The notes under the pieces were generated by a model that made no database searches, was not told the DNA's origin, and saw nothing but the letters and a program-made list of their open reading frames with translations. From Deltaproteobacteria bacterium (GTDB lineage: Bacteria > Desulfobacterota > UBA8473), in assembly GCA_030621455.1 (NCBI GenBank), contig JAUXHQ010000101.1, positions 1 through 6,941 on the forward strand: 6,941 nucleotides of DNA, given 5' to 3'. Position numbers and translations under genes: made by a program. Positions within the stretch are counted from its first letter, which is position 1, and each line of letters starts with the position of its first letter. Of this stretch, positions 1 to 6,675 are shown piece after piece.

Positions 1-1
1 C

Positions 2-1096
2 CATACACATTTGGATAAAGCGGACCTTCTGTCCCGGATGAGACCTGACCAGTTTGGAGGCACGTTGGATGAGAACAGGAGACTGATACGAGAATTCAAA
101 GAAAACTATACAATTCCGGAGATAAAAGAAAGGGCCGGCAATGTAGTGCGAGAGATGGTCAGGCAGGGTACCACAGCCATAAGGACTCAGGTTGATGTTG
201 ACCTTACCGCAAAGCTGCTGCCTTTAACTGCAATATGTGAATTGAAAGAAGAGTATGCCGGGATTGTAGATATGGAGATATGTGCCTTTCCTCAGGAAGG
301 GGTTTTGAAGCCCGGGACGAGAGAACTACTGGAAGAGGCTTTGACCCCGACTGACCGCCGGCTGAAGAGAGGCGCTGACTTACTGGGTGGACTTCCTTTG
401 GTGGAGAAGACCGGGGAAGAACAGAAGAGGCATATCGATATACTCTTTGAAATCGCAAAGAAGCATGACAGAGGGTTGGAGGTTCAAATAGACGAGTCGA
501 ATGACCCTGAAGACTTCATGTTACCATATCTGGCGCAAAAGACTATTGAGGAGGGGTATGAGGGGAGGGTTTCGGCCACTCATTGTATCTCTCTGTCAAA
601 GGTTTGTGGTGAAACGGCAAGGGAGACAATAGAAAAAGTCAAAGAAGCAGGGATTAACATAATAGTGACCCCCAGTTGTAACCTCATAACAAATTTTCCG
701 GATAGGCAAAGTTTCCGGCCCTACAACAGTATAACGAGGGTAAAAGATCTGGTTGAAAATGGGATTAATGTGGCAATGGGTACAGACAACATAAGGGATA
801 TCTTTTACCCGCTGGGTAATGGAAGTATGATAAGAGAGATGCACGTACTGGCAACTACCACGAGAATGAGCGGGATCGAGGATATTGCGCATTTATTTTC
901 CATGGCGTCTCTCAATGGCGCCAGGATAATGGGTCTGGATTATGGGGTTGTCATAGGGAGACGGGCTGACTTGCTTGTCACCAATTCCGCAACGAAAAGA
1001 GGGGTCATAAGTGGTCAGGAGATCATCCCTTACGTAGTGAAAAATGGACGAGTGGTAAGTCAATCTCAGTTGACTGTGGAGAGTTTGCATGCGTGA
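2..1096 (+). CDS. Cytosine deaminase-like amidohydrolase, 5' end cut off by the window edge
   Basis: Metal-dependent hydrolase of the amidohydrolase superfamily, CodA/AtzC-like group (TIM barrel; family members deaminate or hydrolyse cyclic or exocyclic C-N bonds, usually in the cytoplasm). The frame is open from base 2 and reads H-T-H-L-D-K-A, the first metal-binding motif of the family, so the TTG at 11 is an internal Leu and the true start lies upstream, probably 50-65 codons away. Compared with E. coli CodA (from memory) I see FPQEG with the substrate-contacting Gln (293-295), the catalytic Glu of a D-E-x-x-D motif (494-496), T-H-C (His 581-583), and the metal Asp in G-T-D-N before YPLGNG (785-787). 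Two oddities: the His expected three residues before the catalytic Glu is Gln (CAA, 485-487), and CodA's H-D-D is T-D-N. True cytosine deaminase activity is therefore doubtful and the substrate is unknown. It overlaps the next gene by 8 bases, implying cotranscription. Confidence 0.9.
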   Translation, partial: HTHLDKADLLSRMRPDQFGGTLDENRRLIREFKENYTIPEIKERAGNVVREMVRQGTTAIRTQVDVDLTAKLLPLTAICELKEEYAGIVDMEICAFPQEGVLKPGTRELLEEALTPTDRRLKRGADLLGGLPLVEKTGEEQKRHIDILFEIAKKHDRGLEVQIDESNDPEDFMLPYLAQKTIEEGYEGRVSATHCISLSKVCGETARETIEKVKEAGINIIVTPSCNLITNFPDRQSFRPYNSITRVKDLVENGINVAMGTDNIRDIFYPLGNGSMIREMHVLATTTRMSGIEDIAHLFSMASLNGARIMGLDYGVVIGRRADLLVTNSATKRGVISGQEIIPYVVKNGRVVSQSQLTVESLHA

Positions 1097-2009
1097 TGAT
1101 GAAATAGACAAGATGATACAGAGATCCTACGATCTTCATTTCCATATAGGCCCTGACATCATACCCCGCAAGTATAATGTCCGACAGTTAGTGCAGGAAG
1201 AACAAGGGAAGATTGCGGGTATTGTCTTGAAATCCCACAGCTTTCCGACAATTACCGGCATAATCGCTTCTGTAAATAGAAACAGCGATCTGAAGTTGTT
1301 TGGATCTCTCACCATGAACTACTTTATGGGAGGATTTAACCCGAGCGCTATCTATGCCTCATCAGTGATGTCCAGGGAGTTTCCTATTGTAGTGTGGTTT
1401 CCGACTATCCATGCGGAGAATCACCTGAGGCACAACTACAGTAATTATGAGATCCCCCCGGAATGGGTGAAAGATCCCGAATTCATCCCAAGGATAAAGA
1501 CAGAACTTAAGGCTATAAGGGTAATCGACTGGAATAATACCCTTTTTGACAAGTGCTTACGGGTCTTGAAGATGATAAAGAAGATGAATTGCATTATAGC
1601 TACAGGGCATCTCTCCTGGGAAGAATCGGAAGTGCTGACGTCCGAGGCTCTGAAAGAGGGTATTACAGTAATAATAACTCATCCAAATCAAAAGGACATT
1701 GCGATGCCTCTGCGAATCCAGAAAGAGCTGGCAAGAAAGGGGGCATATATAGAGCACTGTTATGTGATGTACCTCGACAGGGACAATGAGGATGACTATC
1801 CACTGGATGAGATGGCGGACAAGATCATTGAAGTAGGGGCCGATCATTGTATCCTGACTTCTGATGCAGGGCAATTGGGAAATCCTGGGCCCAGTCGGTC
1901 ATTGAAGGAATTCGTTAAGTTACTTTCAAAAGAGGGGATAACAAGGTCGCAATTCTCAAAGATGTTGATCAGGAACCCGGAGACAATTCTCGGAATAGGC
2001 GCTTCGTAG
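1089..2009 (+). CDS. DUF6282-type metal-dependent hydrolase (amidohydrolase-like TIM barrel)
   Basis: A 306-residue protein resembling DUF6282 proteins, a poorly characterised group with amidohydrolase or PHP-like metal sites; no reaction can be named. Visible motifs: D-L-H-F-H-I-G-P-D at residues 15-23 (HxH metal site and the family's GPD), V-L-K-S-H at 46-50, a GG-F-N-P stretch at 81-85, A-T-G-H at 171-174, I-T-H-P at 196-199, E-H at 222-223, and T-S-D-A-G at 257-261, whose Asp is the usual last ligand. All expected ligands are present, so the enzyme looks active. There is no signal peptide or membrane segment. The ATG at 1089 is chosen because GGAGAG at 1078-1083 precedes it by 5 bases; it overlaps the upstream gene by 8 bases, which suggests translational coupling and a shared substrate pathway. 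It ends in TAG at 2007-2009. Confidence 0.82.
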   Translation: MRDDEIDKMIQRSYDLHFHIGPDIIPRKYNVRQLVQEEQGKIAGIVLKSHSFPTITGIIASVNRNSDLKLFGSLTMNYFMGGFNPSAIYASSVMSREFPIVVWFPTIHAENHLRHNYSNYEIPPEWVKDPEFIPRIKTELKAIRVIDWNNTLFDKCLRVLKMIKKMNCIIATGHLSWEESEVLTSEALKEGITVIITHPNQKDIAMPLRIQKELARKGAYIEHCYVMYLDRDNEDDYPLDEMADKIIEVGADHCILTSDAGQLGNPGPSRSLKEFVKLLSKEGITRSQFSKMLIRNPETILGIGAS

Positions 2010-2014
2010 GGCCA

Positions 2015-2141
2015 TTGAATTTTTTCGACCTGTGTAGTTGGTCAGGGTTACCGCTTGCCGGCGCTTAACGCAATGCTGTTAACTTAATCATCAAAGACAC
2101 TTCAAAACACTAGGGATGAGTAACTGCACAGGTTGAATTTT
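2015..2141. repeat. Small inverted-repeat structure bracketed by a 9-bp direct repeat
   Basis: TTGAATTTT occurs at 2015-2023 and again at 2133-2141. Just inside the left copy, TTCGACCTGTGTAGTT (2024-2039) is matched by its reverse complement, AACTGCACAGGTTGAA at 2122-2137, with 14 of 16 bases pairing; the right arm runs 5 bases into the right direct repeat. The roughly 109 bases between the direct repeats contain no plausible ORF. The layout resembles a tiny non-autonomous insertion with a target duplication, but it could equally be a regulatory palindrome upstream of the argG-like gene. This structure and its flanks are most of what the 2010-2198 gap holds; I see no clear promoter or terminator there. 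Confidence 0.5.
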
Positions 2142-2183
2142 GTATTAACGGATGGGCACTATCTGACGACGTTAAAAAACAAG

Positions 2184-2189
2184 AGGAGG
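2184..2189 (+). promoter_or_regulatory. Ribosome binding site that sets the argG-like start
   Basis: A perfect AGGAGG lies 9 bases before the GTG at 2199. The longer in-frame reading from TTG at 2133 has no ribosome site, begins inside the inverted-repeat arm and adds 22 residues unlike any ArgG N-terminus. The GTG start is therefore preferred. Confidence 0.8.
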
Positions 2190-2198
2190 CTAGAGTTA

Positions 2199-3443
2199 GT
2201 GGATATAAAAGAAATATTGGATAAGGTGGAGCGTACTGAGGTCCCGGAGGTACACAAGGTGGCCGTGGCCTTTTCAGGAGGTTTGGATTCCGCTCTGGCG
2301 ATAGAACTTCTGAGAAGAAAATACAAAGCAGGGGAGATCGTTCCCATAACCCTGGACGTAGGTCAGGGGGAGGAGGAGATTGAAGAATGCAGAGTCAAGG
2401 CAGCGGAACTCGGCATCGAACCGGTGATCTGGATCGAGGCGAAAGATGAATTCACCGAGAAGTGGATAGGGAGAGCGATCCAGGCAAATTCGGATTACCT
2501 CGGATATCCGGTCTCAACATCGATGACTCGTCAGCTTATAGCGAAAAGGGTGGCCGAGGAAGCCGATTCCAAGGGGTGTGATGCCATCCTGGAAGGCTCA
2601 AGCGGCAAAGGGAATGACCAATACAGAATGCACAATGTCTTCAAGACCTTTGCCCCGGATCTGAAGATACTCGTTCCGGTCAGGGATTTTGATCTGACAA
2701 GGTTGGAAGAGATGGAGTTGTGCAAAGAGTGGGGGGTATTGGTAACAGAACAGTTAACCGGTGGAGATGACAAGACTATGTGGTGTAGATCCATTGCCAG
2801 CGGGGCCATCGATCTGAACCAGGAATTGCCGAACGACATTTGGATGTGGTATCAGCCTCCGGAGTCGGCTCCGGACAAGGCCGAGGTTGTGGAATTGGAG
2901 TTCCGGAAAGGGATACCTGCCGCATTAAACGGAAAGGAGATGCCCCTTGGAGATTTAGTCCCTGAGTTGAATGAGGTTGCCGGGAGAAATGCTATCGGTA
3001 AAATCGATATGTTTGAAGATGGAATTATGGATTTGAAGAGCAGGGAGATATATGAGGCCCCGGCCGCAACCGTTATTCTCAAGCTGCACCAAGACCTGGA
3101 ACAGTTCTGTTTGACTAAAGACGAGATTCAATTCAAGCAGATGGTAGACCAGAAATGGGCATACCTGATCTATCATGGCATGGCGTACCATCCACTGAAG
3201 GAAGATCTGGACGCCTTTATCGCGCAGTCTCAGAATGTGGTAAACGGAAGATACAAGATAAAACTCTACAAAGGGAATATAGATATCCTGGAGAGAGAAA
3301 GCCATACAGGGTTATTCTATCCGGAGATCAGGTCGATCAAGAGCGAGGGCTTTGATCAGAGGATGTGCGCTGATGCCGCCTATATCAGGGGGCTACCCTT
3401 TGAGATACTGGCACAGAGGAATGAGAAGTTGGGAGAGAGGTAG
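2199..3443 (+). CDS. argG: Argininosuccinate synthase-like protein (divergent ArgG)
   Basis: ATP-dependent ligase of the argininosuccinate synthase family. Canonical members join L-citrulline and L-aspartate to argininosuccinate, with AMP and PPi, in arginine synthesis. From the GTG start it is 414 residues, normal for the family. Visible: the PP-loop A-F-S-G-G-L-D-S (residues 24-31), D-V-G-Q, Y-P-V-S-T-S (103-108), the aspartate and citrulline loop S-G-K-G-N-D-Q-Y-R (135-143), R-S at 197-198, F-E (Glu 273) and K-S-R-E-I-Y-E-A-P (Tyr 285). The body looks closer to archaeal-type ArgG. Differences: the family's Y-S-I-D-E-N-L-W-G-R-S is G-G-D-D-K-T-M-W-C-R-S, so the first citrulline-binding Ser becomes Gly 189; H-G-C-T before the GKGND loop becomes E-G-S-S; L-A-R-P becomes M-T-R-Q. 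Its active-site core is intact, but it may be a paralogue with another ureido substrate. The lyase gene follows after 6 bases. Confidence 0.88.
   Translation: MDIKEILDKVERTEVPEVHKVAVAFSGGLDSALAIELLRRKYKAGEIVPITLDVGQGEEEIEECRVKAAELGIEPVIWIEAKDEFTEKWIGRAIQANSDYLGYPVSTSMTRQLIAKRVAEEADSKGCDAILEGSSGKGNDQYRMHNVFKTFAPDLKILVPVRDFDLTRLEEMELCKEWGVLVTEQLTGGDDKTMWCRSIASGAIDLNQELPNDIWMWYQPPESAPDKAEVVELEFRKGIPAALNGKEMPLGDLVPELNEVAGRNAIGKIDMFEDGIMDLKSREIYEAPAATVILKLHQDLEQFCLTKDEIQFKQMVDQKWAYLIYHGMAYHPLKEDLDAFIAQSQNVVNGRYKIKLYKGNIDILERESHTGLFYPEIRSIKSEGFDQRMCADAAYIRGLPFEILAQRNEKLGER
3433..3440 (+). promoter_or_regulatory. Ribosome binding site for the argH-like gene
   Basis: GAGAGAGG, lying inside the last codons of the argG-like gene, ends 9 bases before the TTG at 3450. 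No in-frame ATG is nearby (the ATG at 3461 is out of frame), and the resulting N-terminus, M-A-K-L-W, is typical of ArgH. The TTG start is therefore accepted. Confidence 0.7.
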
Positions 3444-3449
3444 AATAAA

Positions 3450-4796
3450 TTGGCTAAGCTATGGGAGAAAGGCTACTCACTGGACCACGAGATTGAAAAG
3501 TATACGGTCGGGGATGACTTTTTGCTTGACCGTAAGCTGGTGAAGATGGATGTGCTCGGAAGTATAGCCCACGCCAGGATGCTTACGAAGATAGGTATAT
3601 TGACGGAAGAGGAGTTTGTGAAACTCAAGGGCGCCTTGTTGGAGATATTGGAACTCCACAGGGGAGACAGGTTCCCTATTGAAATGGAAGATGAAGATGT
3701 TCATACAAAGGTAGAGAACTATCTCACCGAAAGATTGGGGGAACTGGGCAAGAAGATCCATACAGCCCGTTCGAGGAATGATCAGGTCATAGTTGATCTC
3801 AGGCTTTATACCAAGGAAAGGCTTCTTGAGATCCAGGGGAGACTCTTGGAGTTCTGCGAAACCTTGTGGGAGTTCGGCAAGAGAAATGAAGCCGTTATAA
3901 TGCCCGGACGTACGCATACACAGCCGGCCATGCCCTCTTCGGTGGGCCTGTGGGCCTGTGCCATCTTAGAGTCCATGCTCGATGATTTCGTCATAATGAA
4001 GGCCGCGTACAGGATAAATGACCAATGTCCTCTAGGATCGGCAGCGAGTTACGGGGTACCTCTCAATATCGACAGGCAATTCACATCGGATCTTCTCGGT
4101 TTCGGGAAGGTTCAGAACAATGTTTTGTATGCCAATAACAGCCGTGGGAAGACAGAATCAATTGTATTGTTTCCCCTTGTCCAGGTTATGTTGGATCTCA
4201 GCAAACTGGCAACCGACCTCATACTATTCAGTACGTCGGAATTCGGCTACTTTAGTATCCCGCAAGAGTTCTGCTGCGGCAGCAGCATAATGCCGCAAAA
4301 GAGAAACCCCGCCGGTATGGAGTTGATTAGAGCAAAGACATCTACCCTGACCTCATATCTATTCCAGGTTACCGGTACTATCAAGGCTTTGCCGTCCGGG
4401 TATAACCGGGACTTCCAGGAGACCAAGGCTCCGCTATTGAAAGGCATGGATTTAGTCGATTCTTCCATCCGGATCTGTGATCTGGTGATCTCTCGTTTAG
4501 AAGTACATGAGGATGTTTTGGACAGATCGTGTACACCGGAGATATTCGCAACCGATAGGGCGTTGGAGTTGGTAAAGGAAGGGATGCCCTTCAGAGACGC
4601 TTATAAGGAAGTTGCCGCCAACATAGATAAACTCGAAGTAACCGACTCTCAAAAGGACATCCTTTCGAGGAAACATATCGGCGCTACAGGAAACCTGGGG
4701 CTGGAAGGGTTGAACGATCATATCTGTACGGAGATGGAGTGGGTGGAAAAGGAAAAGAGAGATTTTGAATCAAAGTTAGCGAAATTGCAAAATTAA
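3450..4796 (+). CDS. argH: Argininosuccinate lyase-like protein (ArgH)
   Basis: Member of the fumarase/aspartase superfamily, cytoplasmic homotetramer. Canonical ArgH splits argininosuccinate into arginine and fumarate, the step after ArgG. It has 448 residues and is complete. Motifs: M-A-K-L-W at the start, D-V-H at 83-85, H-T-A-R-S-R-N-D-Q at 104-112, G-R-T-H-T-Q at 153-158 (His 156 is the family's active-site His), P-L-G-S-A-A at 194-199, and the signature G-S-S-I-M-P-Q-K-R-N-P at 278-288 with the catalytic Ser. Segments such as A-M-P-S-S-V-G-L-W, Y-A-N-N-S-R-G-K-T-E, L-P-S-G-Y and E-G-M-P-F-R-D-A-Y match the Bacteroidetes-type ArgH as I remember it rather than the E. coli type, which has D-A-V-S-D-R-D-F in the substrate loop. 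The catalytic set is intact. It starts 6 bases after the argG-like stop, so the two are coexpressed. The product is arginine if ArgG uses citrulline; otherwise it is another guanidino compound. Confidence 0.9.
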   Translation: MAKLWEKGYSLDHEIEKYTVGDDFLLDRKLVKMDVLGSIAHARMLTKIGILTEEEFVKLKGALLEILELHRGDRFPIEMEDEDVHTKVENYLTERLGELGKKIHTARSRNDQVIVDLRLYTKERLLEIQGRLLEFCETLWEFGKRNEAVIMPGRTHTQPAMPSSVGLWACAILESMLDDFVIMKAAYRINDQCPLGSAASYGVPLNIDRQFTSDLLGFGKVQNNVLYANNSRGKTESIVLFPLVQVMLDLSKLATDLILFSTSEFGYFSIPQEFCCGSSIMPQKRNPAGMELIRAKTSTLTSYLFQVTGTIKALPSGYNRDFQETKAPLLKGMDLVDSSIRICDLVISRLEVHEDVLDRSCTPEIFATDRALELVKEGMPFRDAYKEVAANIDKLEVTDSQKDILSRKHIGATGNLGLEGLNDHICTEMEWVEKEKRDFESKLAKLQN

Positions 4797-4805
4797 AAGG
4801 AGCGA

Positions 4806-5037
4806 TTTAAGTGTAACCTTTTTTGTTCCAGCATTCCTATTGCCGGTCGCTTACTTCTTGTTCCCCGTTGTGAACTACAACTCTGCATCATGCATTGGTG
4901 ACAATTAGATCGAATTTGCATTGGATTACAGGTAGTTATGAAAGTTCCTTACGCACAACAGGCAACAAGAAGCAAGCAACCGGCAACAAAGATGACGATG
5001 GATACTGAGCATTAAACGAAAAAAGGTTACACTCAAA
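4806..5037. repeat. MITE-like element with long imperfect terminal inverted repeats
   Basis: The ends are inverted copies: AGTGTAACCTTTTTT at 4810-4824 pairs perfectly with 5019-5033, and the match extends outward imperfectly to TTTAAG / CTCAAA. A second pair of arms lies inside: 4840-4872 and 4954-4986, where 29 of 33 bases pair, continued by AACTAC (4873-4878) and GTAGTT (4932-4937). The arms are separated by unequal spacers, 15 bases on the left and 32 on the right. No ORF of credible size is present. The trinucleotide CGA abuts both ends (4803-4805 and 5038-5040) and might be a short target duplication, although the repeat reads CGATTT on both sides. It fills nearly all of the 263-base gap between the argH-like gene and the M20 gene. 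Transcribed, it would fold into a long hairpin and could attenuate or stabilise the mRNA. No transposase is present. Confidence 0.65.
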
Positions 5038-5049
5038 CGATTTTCAAGT

Positions 5050-5055
5050 GGAAGA
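5050..5055 (+). promoter_or_regulatory. Weak ribosome binding site supporting ATG 5060
   Basis: GGAAGA ends 4 bases before the ATG at 5060. The alternative in-frame GTG at 5048 is preceded only by an AT-rich stretch without any Shine-Dalgarno match, so the ATG is preferred. The difference is only four residues. Confidence 0.5.
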
Positions 5056-5059
5056 CTCC

Positions 5060-6409
5060 ATGGTAACAAGAGAAATCAACTGGCAGGAGGTGACGGCTGA
5101 AGCTGTAAGGGTTCTGAGTCAATATATCAGGATAGACACGACCAATCCACCAGGCAACGAGATAGAGGGCGCTCTGTTCTTAAAGGAAATACTCGAGGGG
5201 GATGGGTTCGAATGTATAGTTCTGGAGTCTGAAAAGGGAAGAGGAAATATCGTTTCCAGGTATAAAGGGGATGGGACTTTGTCACCTCTTCTCCTATTAC
5301 ATCACATAGACGTAGTGCCTGCGGAAGCGGACAAGTGGGATTACCCGCCATTCTCGGGAAAAGTGCTCAAAGATGAAATATGGGGCAGAGGTGCTTTTGA
5401 CTGCAAATCTCTCGGAGTAATGGAACTAATGGTACTCCTCTTGTTAAAGAGAGGTGGTTTCAAGTCCAGGAGAGATATCATATTCCTGGCCACCGGTGAT
5501 GAAGAGGCAGGAGGTAAACACGGTGCTGAATGGATGGCAAAGAACCATTTTGATTTGATAAACGCGGGCTCTGTCGTAAATGAGGGCGGGGTAGGCGGTC
5601 TTACTGTCAACAGAAAAAACCTCTACCTCTGTCAAACAGCAGAAAAAGGCGTCTGTTGGATAAGGCTGACCTTCCAGGGGACACCGGGCCACGCTTCTAT
5701 GCCGGGGGGACCCACCTGCGTGTCTGATATGGCCACGGTCATTGAACGGATAAGCAAGTATCGGTCTCCATTGCAGACATCTCCCATAACAACGAAGTTC
5801 ATAGAAGGTTTTGCCAGGGAACAGCGATTTATGAAAGAAGAGAGATTTCAGGGATTGCTCGACGGTACGACCTCTCCGGATAGCCTTGATGAAATACCTG
5901 ACAAAGGGTTGAAGAACATTCTGAACTCTATGCTTTACAATACCTTTGTCCCTACTGTTGTAAGGGGTGGAAATAAGACCAATGTCATTCCCAGCGAGTG
6001 CTATTGCGAGATCGACTGCAGGATGCTCCCAGGTGAGAATCCAGATAGCATCATCCAAGAGTTGAAAGAGGCGTGCGGAGGTTCTGCGGACTTTGATATT
6101 GAAATCCTCGGGTCATCCGTTCCCACTGAGTCGGGAATATCCACTGAACTCTACTCTATCATTGATACGACCGTGAAAAAGCACGATTCGGAGGCCAAAC
6201 TAATCCCCTTCATATCCGCCGGGGCTACGGATTCAAGATTTTTCAGAGAAAAAGGAATCCCTGCATATGGATTCCCGCAACTCAAGGTGGGAGATTCCCT
6301 CTCTTCTCATCTCGAAAAGATGCACGGCCACAATGAAAGGGTAAGTATAGACAGTTTACTTCACGGGATTCGAGCACTGTACGACATAGTCTTTGAGTTT
6401 TGCAGCTGA
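5060..6409 (+). CDS. M20-family metallohydrolase (ArgE/DapE/carboxypeptidase-like)
   Basis: A 449-residue zinc-dependent amidohydrolase or peptidase of the M20/M25/M40 clan, whose members remove N-acyl groups or cleave dipeptides (ArgE, DapE, CPG2, PM20D1-like). All ligands are visible: H-x-D in L-H-H-I-D-V-V-P (His 82, Asp 84), bridging Asp 114 in W-G-R-G-A-F-D, catalytic and metal Glu 148-149 in T-G-D-E-E-A-G-G, Glu 175 in V-N-E-G-G, the dimerisation-domain His 211 in G-T-P-G-H-A, and the final His 422 in H-G-H-N-E. Length and domain order (catalytic, inserted dimerisation lid, catalytic) match the longer carboxypeptidase-like branch, not classic ArgE of about 380 residues, so I leave the symbol empty. 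There is no signal peptide, so it is cytoplasmic. It sits 22 bases after a MITE-like repeat and may be read from the upstream genes or separately. Substrate unknown: an N-acyl amino acid or dipeptide is likely. Confidence 0.88.
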   Translation: MVTREINWQEVTAEAVRVLSQYIRIDTTNPPGNEIEGALFLKEILEGDGFECIVLESEKGRGNIVSRYKGDGTLSPLLLLHHIDVVPAEADKWDYPPFSGKVLKDEIWGRGAFDCKSLGVMELMVLLLLKRGGFKSRRDIIFLATGDEEAGGKHGAEWMAKNHFDLINAGSVVNEGGVGGLTVNRKNLYLCQTAEKGVCWIRLTFQGTPGHASMPGGPTCVSDMATVIERISKYRSPLQTSPITTKFIEGFAREQRFMKEERFQGLLDGTTSPDSLDEIPDKGLKNILNSMLYNTFVPTVVRGGNKTNVIPSECYCEIDCRMLPGENPDSIIQELKEACGGSADFDIEILGSSVPTESGISTELYSIIDTTVKKHDSEAKLIPFISAGATDSRFFREKGIPAYGFPQLKVGDSLSSHLEKMHGHNERVSIDSLLHGIRALYDIVFEFCS

Positions 6410-6432
6410 TGACTCTGATTTCGACCAAAGTT

Positions 6433-6507
6433 GGGGGTGTAGCTCAGAGGGAGAGCATTGCCTTCGCAAGGCAGGGGTCGGGGGTTCGAATCCCCCCACC
6501 TCCACCA
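6433..6507 (+). tRNA. tRNA-Ala (anticodon CGC), CCA end encoded
   Basis: A full cloverleaf can be drawn by hand. The acceptor stem GGGGGTG (6433-6439) pairs with CACCTCC (6497-6503). The D arm GCTC/GAGC is at 6442-6445 and 6453-6456. The anticodon stem is 6458-6462 with 6470-6474, the loop TTCGCAA is 6463-6469 and the anticodon CGC is 6465-6467. The T stem is GGGGG/CCCCC (6480-6484 and 6492-6496) with loop TTCGAAT. Discriminator A is 6504 and CCA is 6505-6507. The third acceptor pair is G-U (6435 with 6501), the alanine identity element, which agrees with the anticodon reading GCG. It lies 23 bases after the M20 stop. A T-rich run follows, with no strong hairpin terminator. Confidence 0.96.
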
Positions 6508-6623
6508 TTATTTTTATGTTTTAAGGCTTGCAGAGAGCTAATGGTGCCACGCGCAGGAGATTATTATCGCACTTGAGCATTGGTCCGACAAAACTGATTT
6601 CACCTTTCATGATTTATTCCAAA

Positions 6624-6641
6624 ATATCTTACCCAAGATAT
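6624..6641. repeat. Perfect 7-bp hairpin
   Basis: ATATCTT (6624-6630) pairs with AAGATAT (6635-6641) across the loop ACCC. The stem is AT-rich with no following T run, so it is not a typical intrinsic terminator. Its role is unknown. Confidence 0.4.
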
Positions 6642-6653
6642 AAAGCCCGCATA

Positions 6654-6675
6654 CCGGTCGTTGAAGACGAACCGG
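6654..6675. repeat. GC-rich bulged hairpin
   Basis: CCGGTCGT (6654-6661) pairs with ACGAACCGG (6667-6675) with one bulged base and the loop TGAAG. It lies 12 bases after the preceding AT-rich hairpin. There is no T tract, so it is more REP-like than terminator-like. Confidence 0.4.

Noticed and set aside
11..13. TTG at 11 as the start of the first gene
   Set aside because: The codons before it read His-Thr-His in frame, the conserved metal motif of the family, so the gene begins upstream of the window.
2133..2198. N-terminal extension of the argG-like gene from TTG 2133
   Set aside because: It has no ribosome site, lies in the inverted-repeat arm and is unlike ArgG N-termini; an AGGAGG-supported GTG at 2199 gives normal length.
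5444..6058. Minus-strand 204-codon open frame opposite the M20 gene
   Set aside because: It lies wholly inside a gene with all M20 motifs on the other strand, has no recognisable domain and is rich in Cys, His and Arg as expected for a shadow frame.
6433..6507. tRNA-Ala gene as an attachment site for an integrated element
   Set aside because: No repeat of its 3' end is found downstream in the window and no integrase is present.
6624..6675. Pair of hairpins as a transcription terminator for the tRNA
   Set aside because: They lie over 100 bases after the tRNA and neither is followed by a T run.
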